This document shows, piece after piece, positions 44,417-52,888 of a stretch of DNA of 64,000 nucleotides; position 1 is the stretch's first letter; each line of letters opens with the position of its first letter. Below the pieces are notes generated by a model. It did no database searches, was not told the DNA's origin, and saw only the letters and a program-made list of their open reading frames with translations. Position numbers and translations under genes: made by a program. This stretch comes from Candidatus Cloacimonadota bacterium (GTDB lineage Bacteria > Cloacimonadota > Cloacimonadia > Cloacimonadales > JAIOQZ01), in contig JAIOQZ010000027.1 in NCBI GenBank assembly GCA_021108395.1, forward strand, positions 124,001-188,000, given 5' to 3'.

Positions 44417-45121
44417 CTACTTCTTGGCCAGCAGCTGCGTCGCGGGGATGTTCAGCTTGATGCCGGGGTTCATGGTTGACGTGATGATGAGACTGCGCAT
44501 GAAAGAACCTTTGACCGTCGCCGGCCTGTCGCGCAGCACGGCTGCGATGATCGCCAGGACGTTCTCTTTGAGCTTGTCCGGCTCAAAGCTGAGCTTGCCC
44601 GCGGGGACATGAAGGTTGGCGAATTTATCGACACGGTATGTAACCTTGCCGAACTTTGCATCGCGAACAACCTGCCCCACATTCATGGTAACAGTACCCA
44701 CCTTCGGGTTCGGCATCAGACCGCGAGGGCCGAGGACTCGTCCCAGGCGACCGATCTTGCTCATGAGGTTGGGCGTGGCAATCACAACATCGAAATCAGT
44801 CCATCCACCTTGAATCTTCTCGACCAGTTCGTCGAGTCCGACATAATCGGCGCCGGCTTCCTTCGCTTCGTCGGCTTTGTCGCCTTCGGCGAATACCAGC
44901 ACCCTCACCTTCTTGCCCGTACCGTTGGGCAACACAATGGAATTGCGGATTTGCTGATCGGCTTTGCGCGGGTCAACCCCGAGGTTGCAATGCACCTCGA
45001 CGGTCTCGTCGAACTTCGAGCGAGGCAACCCCTGTAACAGGGCCAACGCCTCGTCAAGCTCATAGTGCTTCAGCCGGTCAATCCGCTCGGTAGCGTTCTT
45101 GTACCGTTTGCTTTTCTTCAT
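44417..45121 (-). CDS. rplA: 50S ribosomal protein L1
   Basis: 234 residues. Family motifs include K-F-D-E-T-V-E-V-H, P-N-G-T-G-K-K-V-R-V and L-G-P-R-G-L-M-P-N-P-K. It forms the L1 stalk and in many bacteria represses its own operon. It lies 46 bases after rplK; no L1 operator was recognised in that gap. Confidence 0.97.
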   Translation of the reverse strand: MKKSKRYKNATERIDRLKHYELDEALALLQGLPRSKFDETVEVHCNLGVDPRKADQQIRNSIVLPNGTGKKVRVLVFAEGDKADEAKEAGADYVGLDELVEKIQGGWTDFDVVIATPNLMSKIGRLGRVLGPRGLMPNPKVGTVTMNVGQVVRDAKFGKVTYRVDKFANLHVPAGKLSFEPDKLKENVLAIIAAVLRDRPATVKGSFMRSLIITSTMNPGIKLNIPATQLLAKK

Positions 45122-45167
45122 TCACACTCCTTTGAACAGCGGGTCTCCTGCCTGGCTATGGGAGGAC

Positions 45168-45608
45168 TTAATCCTCTTCGACTACCACTCCCATGCTGCG
45201 GGCAGTACCTTCGACCATATTCATGGCCCCTTTCATATCATATGAGTTCAGATCCTGCGTCTTGATCTCGGCGATCTTGCGGACCTGGGATTTCTTGATC
45301 GTGCCCACCTTGTTGCGGTTAGGCTCGCCAGACCCCTTGGCGAGACCGGCTTCCTTGCGGATGAGCACCGCTGCCGGCGGAGTCTTGATCTCGAAGCTGA
45401 AACTCTTGTTCTTGTAAACAGAGATGACCACCGGGAAGATCATGCCGGGCGAGTCTTTCGTCTTGTCGTTGAACTGACGACAGAATTCGCCAATATTGAT
45501 TCCGGCCTGGCCCAGAGCAGGGCCAACGGGCGGCGCTGGAGTGGCCTGTCCGGCCGGTAGCTGCAACTTGATATAGCTCATTGCTTCTTTTTTCTTGGGG
45601 GCTGCCAT
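45168..45608 (-). CDS. rplK: 50S ribosomal protein L11
   Basis: 146 residues. [19 protein letters not shown] is the diagnostic N-terminal stretch. It binds the GTPase-associated region of 23S rRNA. It carries a short basic N-terminal extension before the usual start. nusG lies 12 bases upstream. Confidence 0.97.
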   Translation of the reverse strand: MAAPKKKEAMSYIKLQLPAGQATPAPPVGPALGQAGINIGEFCRQFNDKTKDSPGMIFPVVISVYKNKSFSFEIKTPPAAVLIRKEAGLAKGSGEPNRNKVGTIKKSQVRKIAEIKTQDLNSYDMKGAMNMVEGTARSMGVVVEED

Positions 45609-45620
45609 TTCATTTACCTC

Positions 45621-46145
45621 TTACTTGTTGATTTCTACCTGATCGGCGGCGACTTCGACGGGAGTCACGCGACCGAAAACCGTAACCTCGACAGAAAGCT
45701 TTTTGGCTTCCTGATCCACGCTCTTCACGACACCCGAGAAGTCGGTGAAGGGACCGGCCGTAATCTTGACGATATCGCCGGGCAGATACTCATAGCCGGC
45801 CACATCGGTCTTGTCACGGTCGGAGATACCCAGCAGGCGATTCACTTCATGCTCGTCGAGAGCGTGAGCCTTTGTGCCCGACCCCAGGAAGTTCGTGACC
45901 CCCTGGATATTGCGGATGAACGTGTAAACCTCGGACGTAAGATCGGCCTGAAGGATGATGTAGCTGTTAAATATCTTCTTCTCTCGCTCCACCTTCTTGC
46001 CGTCACGTATCTGATAGGTGGTCTGCGTGGGAATCAGAATCTGGCCAATCTTGTCTTCCATCTCAGTGTCCTGAACGCTCTTCTCGATCAATTCCTTGAT
46101 CTTGAACTCCTGAGAGGCGAATGTGTGTATGACGTACCACTTCAT
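45621..46145 (-). CDS. nusG: Transcription termination/antitermination protein NusG
   Basis: 174 residues. The NGN domain W-Y-V-I-H-T-F-A-S-Q-E and the KOW motif G-D-I-V-K-I-T-A-G-P-F-T-D-F-S-G-V-V are both present. It couples RNA polymerase with Rho or the ribosome. It follows secE by 13 bases, the usual order. Confidence 0.96.
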   Translation of the reverse strand: MKWYVIHTFASQEFKIKELIEKSVQDTEMEDKIGQILIPTQTTYQIRDGKKVEREKKIFNSYIILQADLTSEVYTFIRNIQGVTNFLGSGTKAHALDEHEVNRLLGISDRDKTDVAGYEYLPGDIVKITAGPFTDFSGVVKSVDQEAKKLSVEVTVFGRVTPVEVAADQVEINK

Positions 46146-46158
46146 GATGACAGTACGA

Positions 46159-46347
46159 TCACCGGAACACGAGGAAACGCATCAGCATTGAAAAAGTCCA
46201 ATCGACCACCGACAAAAACACAGCCGTGATCGAAGACATTATGATGACGACGGTTGTGCCTTCCTTCAGGTCGTCTTTCGACGGCCAGTTCACATAACGC
46301 ATTTCCTGGCGCACATCTTTGAAAAACTGAAACATCTTCTTGAACAT
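46159..46347 (-). CDS. secE: Preprotein translocase subunit SecE
   Basis: 62 residues, the short one-helix form. The amphipathic helix with E-M-R-Y-V-N-W-P-S is followed by one membrane helix (about 32-55). It holds SecY together. Its gene lies 27 bases after tRNA-Trp and directly before nusG. Confidence 0.93.
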   Translation of the reverse strand: MFKKMFQFFKDVRQEMRYVNWPSKDDLKEGTTVVIIMSSITAVFLSVVDWTFSMLMRFLVFR

Positions 46348-46374
46348 ATCCGTTTCCTCAATTTATTGGAAAAA

Positions 46375-46450
46375 TGGCAGGACAGGCAGGAATTGAACCC
46401 GCAACCCCCGGTTTTGGAGACCGGTGCTCTGCCAATTGAGCTACTGTCCT
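46375..46450 (-). tRNA. tRNA-Trp (anticodon CCA)
   Basis: A cloverleaf can be folded: acceptor AGGACAG / CTGTCCT, discriminator G and an encoded 3' CCA (46375-46377). The anticodon loop CTCCAAA reads CCA. It sits between rpmG and secE, a common bacterial position. Confidence 0.95.
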
Positions 46451-46466
46451 GTTCTGCATTTACCGG

Positions 46467-46616
46467 TTATTTTGTCTGCTTGTGAGGCACATGCTTGTTG
46501 CACTTTGGGCAGAATTTCTTCAGCTCCAGGCGGCCCGGATGGTTACGACGATTCTTGGTCGTCGAGTAGTTGCGGGACTTGCATTCCGTGCACTCAAGTA
46601 TGATGATTTCACGCAT
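46467..46616 (-). CDS. rpmG: 50S ribosomal protein L33, zinc-binding form
   Basis: 49 residues, ATG 46616 to TAA 46467. [13 protein letters not shown] and F-C-P-K-C-N-K-H give two Cys pairs, so this is the zinc-binding (C+) type. It lies between tuf and tRNA-Trp, as in many genomes. Confidence 0.95.
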   Translation of the reverse strand: MREIIILECTECKSRNYSTTKNRRNHPGRLELKKFCPKCNKHVPHKQTK

Positions 46617-46625
46617 GATATTATC

Positions 46626-47810
46626 CTATTCTAAGACTTCGCCGACCACGCCGGCGCCGATGGTGCGGCCACCTTCGCGGATAGCGAAGCGAAGCCCGCG
46701 CTCCATGGCGATCGGGGTGATGAGCTCGGCGGTGATGGTGACGTTGTCGCCGGGCATCACCATCTCGACGCCCTCGGGAAGCGTGAGACTGCCGGTCACG
46801 TCGGTGGTGCGGAAGTAAAACTGCGGACGATAGCCGCTGAAGAAAGGCTTGTGACGCCCGCCCTCGTCCTTCGTCAGAACGTAGGTCTCGGCGGTGAACT
46901 TCGTGTGAGGAGTAATCGACTTCGGCTTCGCCAGCACCATGCCACGTTCCATGTCGGTCTTGGCCATGCCGCGAAGCAAAATGCCCACGTTGTCGCCAGC
47001 CTGGCCGTCGTCGAGAATCTTGCGGAACATCTCGACGCCCGTGCAGGTCGTCGTGACGGTCTCGCGGATGCCGACGCGCTCGATCTTGTCGCCAACCTTG
47101 ATGTAGCCACGCTCGATACGGCCGGTGGCGACGGTGCCGCGGCCTGGAATCGAGAACACGTCTTCGACAGGCATAAGGAAGGGCTTGTCGGTGTCGCGCT
47201 CGGGGAGCGGGATATAGCTGTCAACAGCGTCCATAAGCTCCTGAACCTGGGCCTCGCCCTCGGGGTCGCCGTTCAACGCCTTGAGAGCGGAACCGCGAAT
47301 GACGGGGATGTCGTCGCCGGGGAAATCGTACTCGCTGAGAAGCTCCTGCACCTCGAGCTCGACAAGCTCGAGAAGCTCTTCGTCGTCAACGAGGTCGCAC
47401 TTGTTGAGGAACACGCACATGGCCGGAACGCCAACCTGCCGCGCAAGCAGGATATGCTCGCGAGTCTGCGGCATGGGGCCGTCGGCGGCGCTCACAACCA
47501 GAATCGCGCCGTCCATCTGAGCCGCGCCAGTGATCATGTTCTTCACATAGTCGGCGTGGCCGGGGCAGTCAACGTGCGCGTAGTGACGGTTGTCGGTCTC
47601 ATATTCCACGTGAGCGGTGGCGATGGTGATGCCGCGCTCGCGCTCTTCGGGGGCGTTGTCAATCGAGTCGAATGAACGGAACGCTGCGCCCGTCTTCTTG
47701 CTGAGGTAAAGCGTGATTGCCGCTGTAAGGGTCGTCTTGCCGTGGTCAACGTGACCGATGGTGCCGATATTCACATGAGGCTTCGTTCGCTGAAATTTCG
47801 CCTTAGCCAT
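46626..47810 (-). CDS. tuf: Elongation factor Tu
   Basis: 394 residues from ATG 47810 behind [22 protein letters not shown] and N-K-C-D are the GTP-binding motifs. It delivers aminoacyl-tRNA to the ribosome. Position directly after four tRNA genes and before rpmG matches the tufB arrangement of other bacteria; there is no second copy after fusA in this window. Confidence 0.97.
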   Translation of the reverse strand: MAKAKFQRTKPHVNIGTIGHVDHGKTTLTAAITLYLSKKTGAAFRSFDSIDNAPEERERGITIATAHVEYETDNRHYAHVDCPGHADYVKNMITGAAQMDGAILVVSAADGPMPQTREHILLARQVGVPAMCVFLNKCDLVDDEELLELVELEVQELLSEYDFPGDDIPVIRGSALKALNGDPEGEAQVQELMDAVDSYIPLPERDTDKPFLMPVEDVFSIPGRGTVATGRIERGYIKVGDKIERVGIRETVTTTCTGVEMFRKILDDGQAGDNVGILLRGMAKTDMERGMVLAKPKSITPHTKFTAETYVLTKDEGGRHKPFFSGYRPQFYFRTTDVTGSLTLPEGVEMVMPGDNVTITAELITPIAMERGLRFAIREGGRTIGAGVVGEVLE

Positions 47811-47854
47811 CTCTTCCTCCAATGTTATTGCATTTATTACTTGTTAAACAAAAA

Positions 47855-47930
47855 TGGAGCTCATGACCGGACTCGAACCGGTGACCTCATCCTTACCAAG
47901 GAGGTGCTCTACCAACTGAGCTACATGAGC
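47855..47930 (-). tRNA. tRNA-Thr (anticodon GGU)
   Basis: Acceptor GCTCATG / CATGAGC, T-arm GGTTCGAGTCC and encoded CCA at 47855-47857. The loop TTGGTAA gives anticodon GGU. It is the last tRNA of the cluster before tuf. Confidence 0.95.
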
Positions 47931-48002
47931 CTTATACCATCATTCCGCCCCTCGGGCAGCCTGTGTCCGGCACAGCGGTCTTCACTGCCACGCCAGACAA
48001 AA

Positions 48003-48079
48003 TGGAGCGGGAAACGGGGTTCGAACCCGCGACCCTCAGCTTGGAAGGCTGATGCTCTAGCCAGCTGAGCTATTCCCGC
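48003..48079 (-). tRNA. tRNA-Gly (anticodon UCC)
   Basis: Acceptor GCGGGAA / TTCCCGC with encoded CCA at 48003-48005. The loop CTTCCAA gives anticodon UCC. Confidence 0.95.
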
Positions 48080-48092
48080 AACGTCAGAAAAC

Positions 48093-48177
48093 TGGTGGAG
48101 AGGGGAGGATTTGAACCTCCGAAGGCTTCGCCGACAGATTTACAGTCTGTTCCCTTTGACCACTCGGGAACCTCTCC
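48093..48177 (-). tRNA. tRNA-Tyr (anticodon GUA)
   Basis: 85 bases with the long variable arm of bacterial tRNA-Tyr. Acceptor GGAGAGG / CCTCTCC, discriminator A and encoded CCA at 48093-48095. The loop CTGTAAA gives anticodon GUA. Confidence 0.95.
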
Positions 48178-48191
48178 ACACGCTATATTAA

Positions 48192-48266
48192 TGGAGCCGA
48201 TGAAGGGAATCGAACCCCCAACCGATGGTTTACAAAACCATTGCTCTACCATTGAGCTACATCGGC
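48192..48266 (-). tRNA. tRNA-Thr (anticodon UGU)
   Basis: Acceptor GCCGATG / CATCGGC with encoded CCA at 48192-48194. The loop TTTGTAA gives anticodon UGU. It is the first gene of the tRNA-tuf transcription unit. Confidence 0.95.
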
Positions 48267-48268
48267 CT

Positions 48269-48412
48269 TGTCAATGCATCAGTTTACCAAGAAAGTGGTG
48301 ACCCCTTTTCCTGTCAATTACTTTTCGCGCGCACACTCACTATCGTGTCAAAGCTCTATAATCCAGAATTCAAAAAACTGAATCAATGGCAAAAAGTGTC
48401 AACGACTTTTTG
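48269..48412 (-). promoter_or_regulatory. Upstream region of the tRNA-tuf unit
   Basis: Minus-strand TTGACA hexamers occur at 48397-48402, 48312-48317 and 48269-48274, and TTTGACA at 48346-48352, but none has a clean -10 box at 17 bases. A T/A-rich hairpin CAAAAAGT / ACTTTTTG (48390-48412) lies about 27 bases after the cysS stop and could end the cysS unit. A promoter is expected here; its exact place cannot be fixed by eye. Confidence 0.35.
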
Positions 48413-48438
48413 TGCAGAATCCGATGTTTTTGCGCCGG

Positions 48439-49842
48439 TTACTCCACCTCGTCGTGCCGAACGCTCCACACCGTGCCGTCACGAGTGTCTTTCAGCTCCA
48501 CGCCCAGCGCTGCCAGGTCGTCGCGAACACGGTCGGCCATATCGTACATCTTGCGGCTGCGGAACTCGATACGATAGCCTACCAGCAGGTCAAGAAGCTT
48601 GCCGGTAAGAGCGCCACCCACCTCGAGGCGCGAGGCGGCATCGGTAAAGAATCCCAGCGCTCCGCCCAGATCCACGAGCAGCCGCGCAAACTCCCGCCGC
48701 AACTCGATGGCGTAGTCCTTCTCGTTCTTGATTGCACGGGCAAGCTCGAACAGCACAGACACGGCGCGTGCAGTGTTGAAGTCGTTGTCCATCGCGGCAA
48801 TGAACTCGTCGCGCCGCGCTTTCGCCTCGTCAGACCACGAAGCCTGCGCATCATTGCCTGGTTTCCAACCCACGAATTGCAGCGCATCGTAGAAGTTGGC
48901 CATGGCCGTGCGGGCTTCGTCCAGCAGCTCCGGCGAATACTCGATGGGGCTGCGATAATGCTTCGAGAGAAAGAACAGGCGCACAGTCTCGGCGTCATAC
49001 TTCTGCAACACATCGCGGGCAGTGAAGAAGTTGCCCTCGCTTTTGGACATCTTATCGCCGCGCATGTTGAGAAATCCACCGTGCATCCATACGTTTGCCA
49101 GTGGCTTGCCGGTGCGGGCGCGGGCTTGCGCAAGCTCGTTCTCGTGATGCGGAAAGATGAGGTCAATCGCGCCGGCGTGAATGTCGAAGGTGTCGCCAAG
49201 CAAATCCTGGCTCATAACCACGCACTCGGTGTGCCAGCCCGGCCGCCCCTCACCCCAGGGGCTGTCCCACTTGGGCTCGCCTGGCTTGGCCGCCTTCCAC
49301 AGAACGAAGTCGGACGGGTGGCGCTTGCGGGTGTTGGCGGCCACACGGGCGCCGACTTTCAGGTCATCGAGGTTCTTGCGGGCGAGGCTGCCGTAGCCGG
49401 GCAGCGACTCGACCGCGAAATAGACATCGCCGTCCAGCTCATAGGCGTGGCCTTTTTTCACCAGTTCGTCAATCAACGCAATCATCTGGGGGATATACTG
49501 CGTTGCTCGCGGCTGGTAGTCGGGTTGCTCGATGCCCAGCGCGTTTGTGTCCTCGATGAACGCTGTGGCGTACTTCTCTGCCACCTGCGCCGCCGGCACG
49601 ACGTCCAGAGTCGCCTGAGCGATAATCTTGTCGTCAATGTCGGTGATGTTCTGCACATAGCGCACATCGAAACCGATGTACTGGAACCAGCGACGCACGA
49701 CGTCAAAAAAGAGGAAGGTGCGTGCGTTGCCAATGTGAAAGTAGTTATAGACCGTAGGGCCGCAGGCGTACATGCTCACGCGCCCCGCAACGAGCGGCTC
49801 GAACGTCTCTTTTCGCCCTGTGGCTGTATTGTATATCTTCAT
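48439..49842 (-). CDS. cysS: Cysteinyl-tRNA synthetase
   Basis: 467 residues. The class I signatures are clear: H-I-G-N-A-R near residue 37 and K-M-S-K-S-E-G-N near 270. Zinc ligands include C-G-P near the start and E-C-V before D-L-L-G-D. It charges tRNA-Cys. Its ATG overlaps the rsmD stop as ATGA. Confidence 0.97.
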   Translation of the reverse strand: MKIYNTATGRKETFEPLVAGRVSMYACGPTVYNYFHIGNARTFLFFDVVRRWFQYIGFDVRYVQNITDIDDKIIAQATLDVVPAAQVAEKYATAFIEDTNALGIEQPDYQPRATQYIPQMIALIDELVKKGHAYELDGDVYFAVESLPGYGSLARKNLDDLKVGARVAANTRKRHPSDFVLWKAAKPGEPKWDSPWGEGRPGWHTECVVMSQDLLGDTFDIHAGAIDLIFPHHENELAQARARTGKPLANVWMHGGFLNMRGDKMSKSEGNFFTARDVLQKYDAETVRLFFLSKHYRSPIEYSPELLDEARTAMANFYDALQFVGWKPGNDAQASWSDEAKARRDEFIAAMDNDFNTARAVSVLFELARAIKNEKDYAIELRREFARLLVDLGGALGFFTDAASRLEVGGALTGKLLDLLVGYRIEFRSRKMYDMADRVRDDLAALGVELKDTRDGTVWSVRHDEVE

Positions 49843-50375
49843 TTCTCCTCCAGCTTGATAATCGAAATGACACTGTCGCCAAAGCGTTTTTGATAGACCG
49901 GCGCCCAGCGTTCATCCAGCAGCTCGGCGGCGGCGTGCTCGACAAGCAGCCTGCCGCCAGGTGCCAGCCTGCCGTGCTCGAACACCTGACGCAACGTTTT
50001 ATTCACCAGTCGCCTGTCGTAGGGCGGATCCATCAGGATGAGGTCGTATGTATGCTCGTTGGCCGCGAGAAACGCCGAGGCCTTCTTGCGGAACAGGCTG
50101 CACTGCTCGCTGCATCGTATCTTGTCGATGCTGCGATGAATCGAGGTGAGCGCCTTTTCGTCGATGTCAACGAAGGTGACATGCCGTGCGCCCCGACTGA
50201 GCGCTTCGAGTCCCAGCCCGCCACTGCCGGCGAATAGGTCGAGCACCTGCGCTTCGGCGACGTCATACAACACCGAGAAGATGACCTCTTTGAGATAATC
50301 GGTGGTGGGCCTGGTGCGCTTGTTCTGCACCGAGAACAGTTTGGCGCCCTTCCACTCCCCTGCGATGATGCGCAT
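49839..50375 (-). CDS. rsmD: 16S rRNA guanine-N2 methyltransferase RsmD
   Basis: 178 residues from ATG 50375 behind GGGAG; the longer frame upstream is not used. M-R-I-I-A-G-E-W-K-G, D-L-F-A-G-S-G-G-L-G-L-E-A (SAM site) and L-M-D-P-P-Y-D (catalytic) define the family, which makes m2G966. It lies 10 bases after the Cys-rich small gene and overlaps cysS. Confidence 0.95.
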   Translation of the reverse strand: MRIIAGEWKGAKLFSVQNKRTRPTTDYLKEVIFSVLYDVAEAQVLDLFAGSGGLGLEALSRGARHVTFVDIDEKALTSIHRSIDKIRCSEQCSLFRKKASAFLAANEHTYDLILMDPPYDRRLVNKTLRQVFEHGRLAPGGRLLVEHAAAELLDERWAPVYQKRFGDSVISIIKLEEK

Positions 50376-50385
50376 GATACTCCCT

Positions 50386-50538
50386 TTATTTCCGCTTTCC
50401 CACACGGCCAAACTTGATGGTGAGCTGCTGCGGTATCGGATCGAAGTTGGGACATGTCACCAGAGTGACGTCCGCCGATTGCTTGCACTTGCGCAGACAG
50501 CGGTCGCAGAGTTTGTTGACGGGCTGCGCTTTCTTCAA
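50386..50538 (-). CDS. 50-residue Cys-rich (probable zinc-binding) small protein
   Basis: TTG 50538 to TAA 50386. The start overlaps the upstream stop as TTGA, with GGGGTGG just before. The chain has C-D-R-C-L-R-K-C-K-Q (Cys 11, 14, 18) and V-T-C-P-N-F-D (Cys 29), four ligands that could hold one zinc, and a basic tail F-G-R-V-G-K-R-K. Basic residues plus a zinc knuckle and the neighbour rsmD suggest RNA binding. I know no named family for it. Confidence 0.6.
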   Translation of the reverse strand: MKKAQPVNKLCDRCLRKCKQSADVTLVTCPNFDPIPQQLTIKFGRVGKRK

Positions 50539-51077
50539 CGCCCACCCCGACAAAGCAAAGCCAGCAGTTCCCCCAGCGCAATGTCGCCCAGACGAGTATC
50601 GTCGTCCCCCAGGCTACGCAGCTTTTCGATGAGCTGCCCGAGGGTGATCTCGATGACGGCAGGCTGCTCCATCGGAACCTGCTCATCCACTTCTACCTCA
50701 GCGGCACTCTGAGGCGTGGCGAGCGGCTGTGGCTCCGGCTCTACAGTCTGGGCCGCCACGTCCGCTTCCGGCTGCTTCTCCTCGTCCTCAGACTCCACCA
50801 TCGACTTGCGCCAGGCCGTGTAACGGTCGTGAGGCAGCACCTTGAAGCGCTTCAGCTCCTCGCGGGTGAATATGGTGGTGATAATAGTGTCGTAGGCCAG
50901 TGATTTCTCGCTGAGGATACGCTCTTCGAGCTCGGCTATCTTCTCGGCAGCCTCCTCGGAACCGCGCTCCTGGTGCAGGCGGCGATAGATGGCCAGTGCG
51001 TCGAGGAACTGCTGCTGCGACTCATAGAGCCGGGCCAGCGTCAGGGTCGGGCCGAGTTTGCGGGTATCTTGAGTCAT
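50535..51077 (-). CDS. Unknown protein with TPR-like start and acidic linker
   Basis: 180 residues. A single TPR-like pair (about 10-45: T-L-A-R-L-Y-E-S-Q-Q-Q-F-L-D-A-L) is followed by helices. An acidic Glu/Pro/Gln-rich linker (about 95-140) and a short C-terminal helix pair (L-G-Q-L-I-E-K-L-R-S-L) complete it. There is no signal peptide, so it is probably cytoplasmic. It overlaps the ComEA-like gene (ATGA) and the Cys-rich small gene (TTGA). Confidence 0.55.
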   Translation of the reverse strand: MTQDTRKLGPTLTLARLYESQQQFLDALAIYRRLHQERGSEEAAEKIAELEERILSEKSLAYDTIITTIFTREELKRFKVLPHDRYTAWRKSMVESEDEEKQPEADVAAQTVEPEPQPLATPQSAAEVEVDEQVPMEQPAVIEITLGQLIEKLRSLGDDDTRLGDIALGELLALLCRGGR

Positions 51078-51676
51078 GGAGTCACTCCTGTGGTTATATA
51101 CGGACGCAGCTTGTCAACGGTCTGCTCGCCGATTCCCGGTACGCGGGCAAGGTCTTCGGGCGAAGAAAACGGGCCGACACTGTCACGCCAGGCCACAATG
51201 CCTGCGGCCAGCACAGGGCCGATGCCGCGCAACGTGGCCAGCAGGTGTTCATCGGCGCGATTGATATCCAGCGGCTGGTCGATTTCGTGGGACAAAGGCG
51301 CACGCAACGTATCATCGTCGGCAAGCGGATGGAAATAGGGCGCCAGCCTCTGGAACGTCTGTGGGCCGATGCCATGCACTTCGAGCAGGTCGCTGCGTCT
51401 TTCGGGTGTGCGCCGCTCTCTCCAGGCGAGGATGCGGTCTGCCGTCACCGGCCCGATGCCGGGGACCGTGAGCAGTTCCTCTCGTGTGGCAGTGCGCAGG
51501 TCGTAAACCAGCAACACGTCATCACTCAAGTCGCTCGCAACATCCAGTTCGTCGTCGCCCACCTGTGATGCATAGACACCGCTCAGGTGCAACAGCGAAC
51601 CGAGCAACAGGGCTGCCGCCAGAAACAGCAGCACCTTGCGCTCGTCGGGCGTGAGCATTTTTCGCATCCATTTCAT
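51074..51676 (-). CDS. ComEA-like helix-hairpin-helix protein
   Basis: 200 residues. One N-terminal membrane helix (about 14-34) anchors two helix-hairpin-helix units: L-L-T-V-P-G-I-G-P-V-T-A near residue 67 and L-A-R-V-P-G-I-G-E-Q-T-V near 180, with a third G-I-G between them. It probably holds incoming DNA in the periplasm for transformation, partnering ComEC encoded at 25202-27556. Typical ComEA has a single such domain, so this one is longer. The repeat at 51738 lies directly upstream. Confidence 0.8.
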   Translation of the reverse strand: MKWMRKMLTPDERKVLLFLAAALLLGSLLHLSGVYASQVGDDELDVASDLSDDVLLVYDLRTATREELLTVPGIGPVTADRILAWRERRTPERRSDLLEVHGIGPQTFQRLAPYFHPLADDDTLRAPLSHEIDQPLDINRADEHLLATLRGIGPVLAAGIVAWRDSVGPFSSPEDLARVPGIGEQTVDKLRPYITTGVTP

Positions 51677-51737
51677 CGCGTATCTCCAAAACGTTCAGGA
51701 AATCATGATGCGAAATGCTGTCAATGGGAAAGTTAGA

Positions 51738-51943
51738 GCTACGCGACAAGCCAAACTTTTTGTAAAAAGTTTGGATCAAAAACTTTTAGCGGATGCTAAC
51801 GCATCCTTGTGTCACAAGAATGTATTATGTACATAGGATACGCAGTATCCGCAAAAGTTTTTGGTCTCGCTTTTTTCAAAAAGCGAGTGGGGTTAGTCGC
51901 GTAGCGTAGCGAAGTGAGCCTTCACAGGGGGCAAAGTCCCTGT
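51738..51943. repeat. Nested-palindrome intergenic repeat, copy 2 (most complete)
   Basis: Inverted 10-base arms GCTACGCGAC (51738-51747) and GTCGCGTAGC (51896-51905) enclose hairpins CCAAACTTTTT/AAAAAGTTTGG (51751-51774), GGATGC/GCATCC (51791-51806), GGATAC/GTATCC (51836-51850) and CTCGCTTTTT/AAAAAGCGAG (51866-51887). CAAAAACTTTTAGCGGAT (51777-51794) also pairs with ATCCGCAAAAGTTTTTGG (51847-51864), leaving one bulged base. A last small hairpin ACAGGG/CCCTGT ends at 51943, within the thioesterase coding end. Confidence 0.85.
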
Positions 51944-52329
51944 CTTGCGCGCACATAGGTGGATGTCCCTGCGGCGCACACCTCGCCCTGCGCGTCGATC
52001 ACTTCGGCGCTGCAACGGTGAATCCGCCCGCGCGAACTGTCGATGCGACCGCGCAGCGTCAGCGGCGTCTCGACCATGATCGGCTTGCGGTAGCTCACCT
52101 CGAGGCGACCGGTCATTGCCGTAAAGCCGGCGTGCAGCACGGCCTTGGCCATCGCCTCGTCCAGCAGCGTGGCGATGATGCCGCCATGCACGATGCCGTT
52201 ATAGCCTTGGAACTCTGGTGCTATGACGCAGTCGCAGATGGCGTCGCCGTCTTCGTAGCGAAAGACGAGGTGCAACCCGATGGGAGAATCCTCGCCGCAG
52301 GCAAAGCAATGGGGATAGCTGTCACTCAC
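51922..52329 (-). CDS. Hotdog-fold thioesterase (PaaI-like)
   Basis: 135 residues from GTG 52329, behind GGGGAGG; the start overlaps the HD gene end by 8 bases. C-F-A-C-G-x6-G-L-H-L near the start and V-H-G-G-I-I-A-T-L-L-D-E-A match the PaaI/4HBT thioesterase group, which cleaves acyl-CoA. The last 7 codons and the stop come from the edge of the repeat element, so the original C-terminus may have been altered. The substrate is unknown. Confidence 0.8.
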   Translation of the reverse strand: MSDSYPHCFACGEDSPIGLHLVFRYEDGDAICDCVIAPEFQGYNGIVHGGIIATLLDEAMAKAVLHAGFTAMTGRLEVSYRKPIMVETPLTLRGRIDSSRGRIHRCSAEVIDAQGEVCAAGTSTYVRARQGLCPL

Positions 52330-52888
52330 CGTGCGCCTCCCCGAGGCCCAGTTCGCGCTCCACCTCGCCCATCGCCTCGATTGACAGCATGAGGAAGTCT
52401 GCGAGCGGCACCCCCAGATCCTCGCACGAGGCAATCTGCTCGCGGTTGGCGCCGGCGGCGAACGCCTTGCTCTTGAACTTCTTCCTGATCGACTTGAGCA
52501 CTATGGCGCTAACGCTGTGGTCGGGACGCATCAGCGCCGATGCCGTGATGAGTCCGGTCAGGGGGTCGACAGCCCACAGGGCGCGATCCAGCAGGCTTTC
52601 GCGGGATTCGTGGTCGTTGTGGGCGCGGATGGCGTGCAGCGCTTCCTCCGGCAGATCGGCGCCGGCCAGCAGTTCCATAGCGTGCAGGGCGTGGCGACTC
52701 GGGTCATCGACAGTGTAGGCATAGTCGATGTCGTGCAGCAGCCCGGTGAGATACCACAGATCTGCGTCCTGCTCCAGTCGCAGGGCAAGCTTTTGCATCA
52801 CCACCGCCACAGCCAGGCTGTGAGCGCGCAGGTTCTCTTGCGGCATGTGGCTGTGCAGCAGCTCGGTTGCCTGTTCTCGTGTCAGCAT
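52322..52888 (-). CDS. HD-domain hydrolase
   Basis: 188 residues. H-S-L-A-V-A-V followed by L-L-H-D-I-D-Y gives the HD metal site (His 22, H51-D52), with A-H-N-D-H near 90 and D-P-L-T-G downstream. The family includes nucleotide phosphohydrolases. Start ATG 52888 uses GGAGT inside the end of the TrmH-like gene and overlaps it by 7 bases. Confidence 0.85.
   Translation of the reverse strand: MLTREQATELLHSHMPQENLRAHSLAVAVVMQKLALRLEQDADLWYLTGLLHDIDYAYTVDDPSRHALHAMELLAGADLPEEALHAIRAHNDHESRESLLDRALWAVDPLTGLITASALMRPDHSVSAIVLKSIRKKFKSKAFAAGANREQIASCEDLGVPLADFLMLSIEAMGEVERELGLGEAHGE

Noticed and set aside
48412-49893. A 493-codon plus-strand frame opposite cysS
   Set aside because: Mirror of cysS, which has both HIGH-like and KMSKS motifs.
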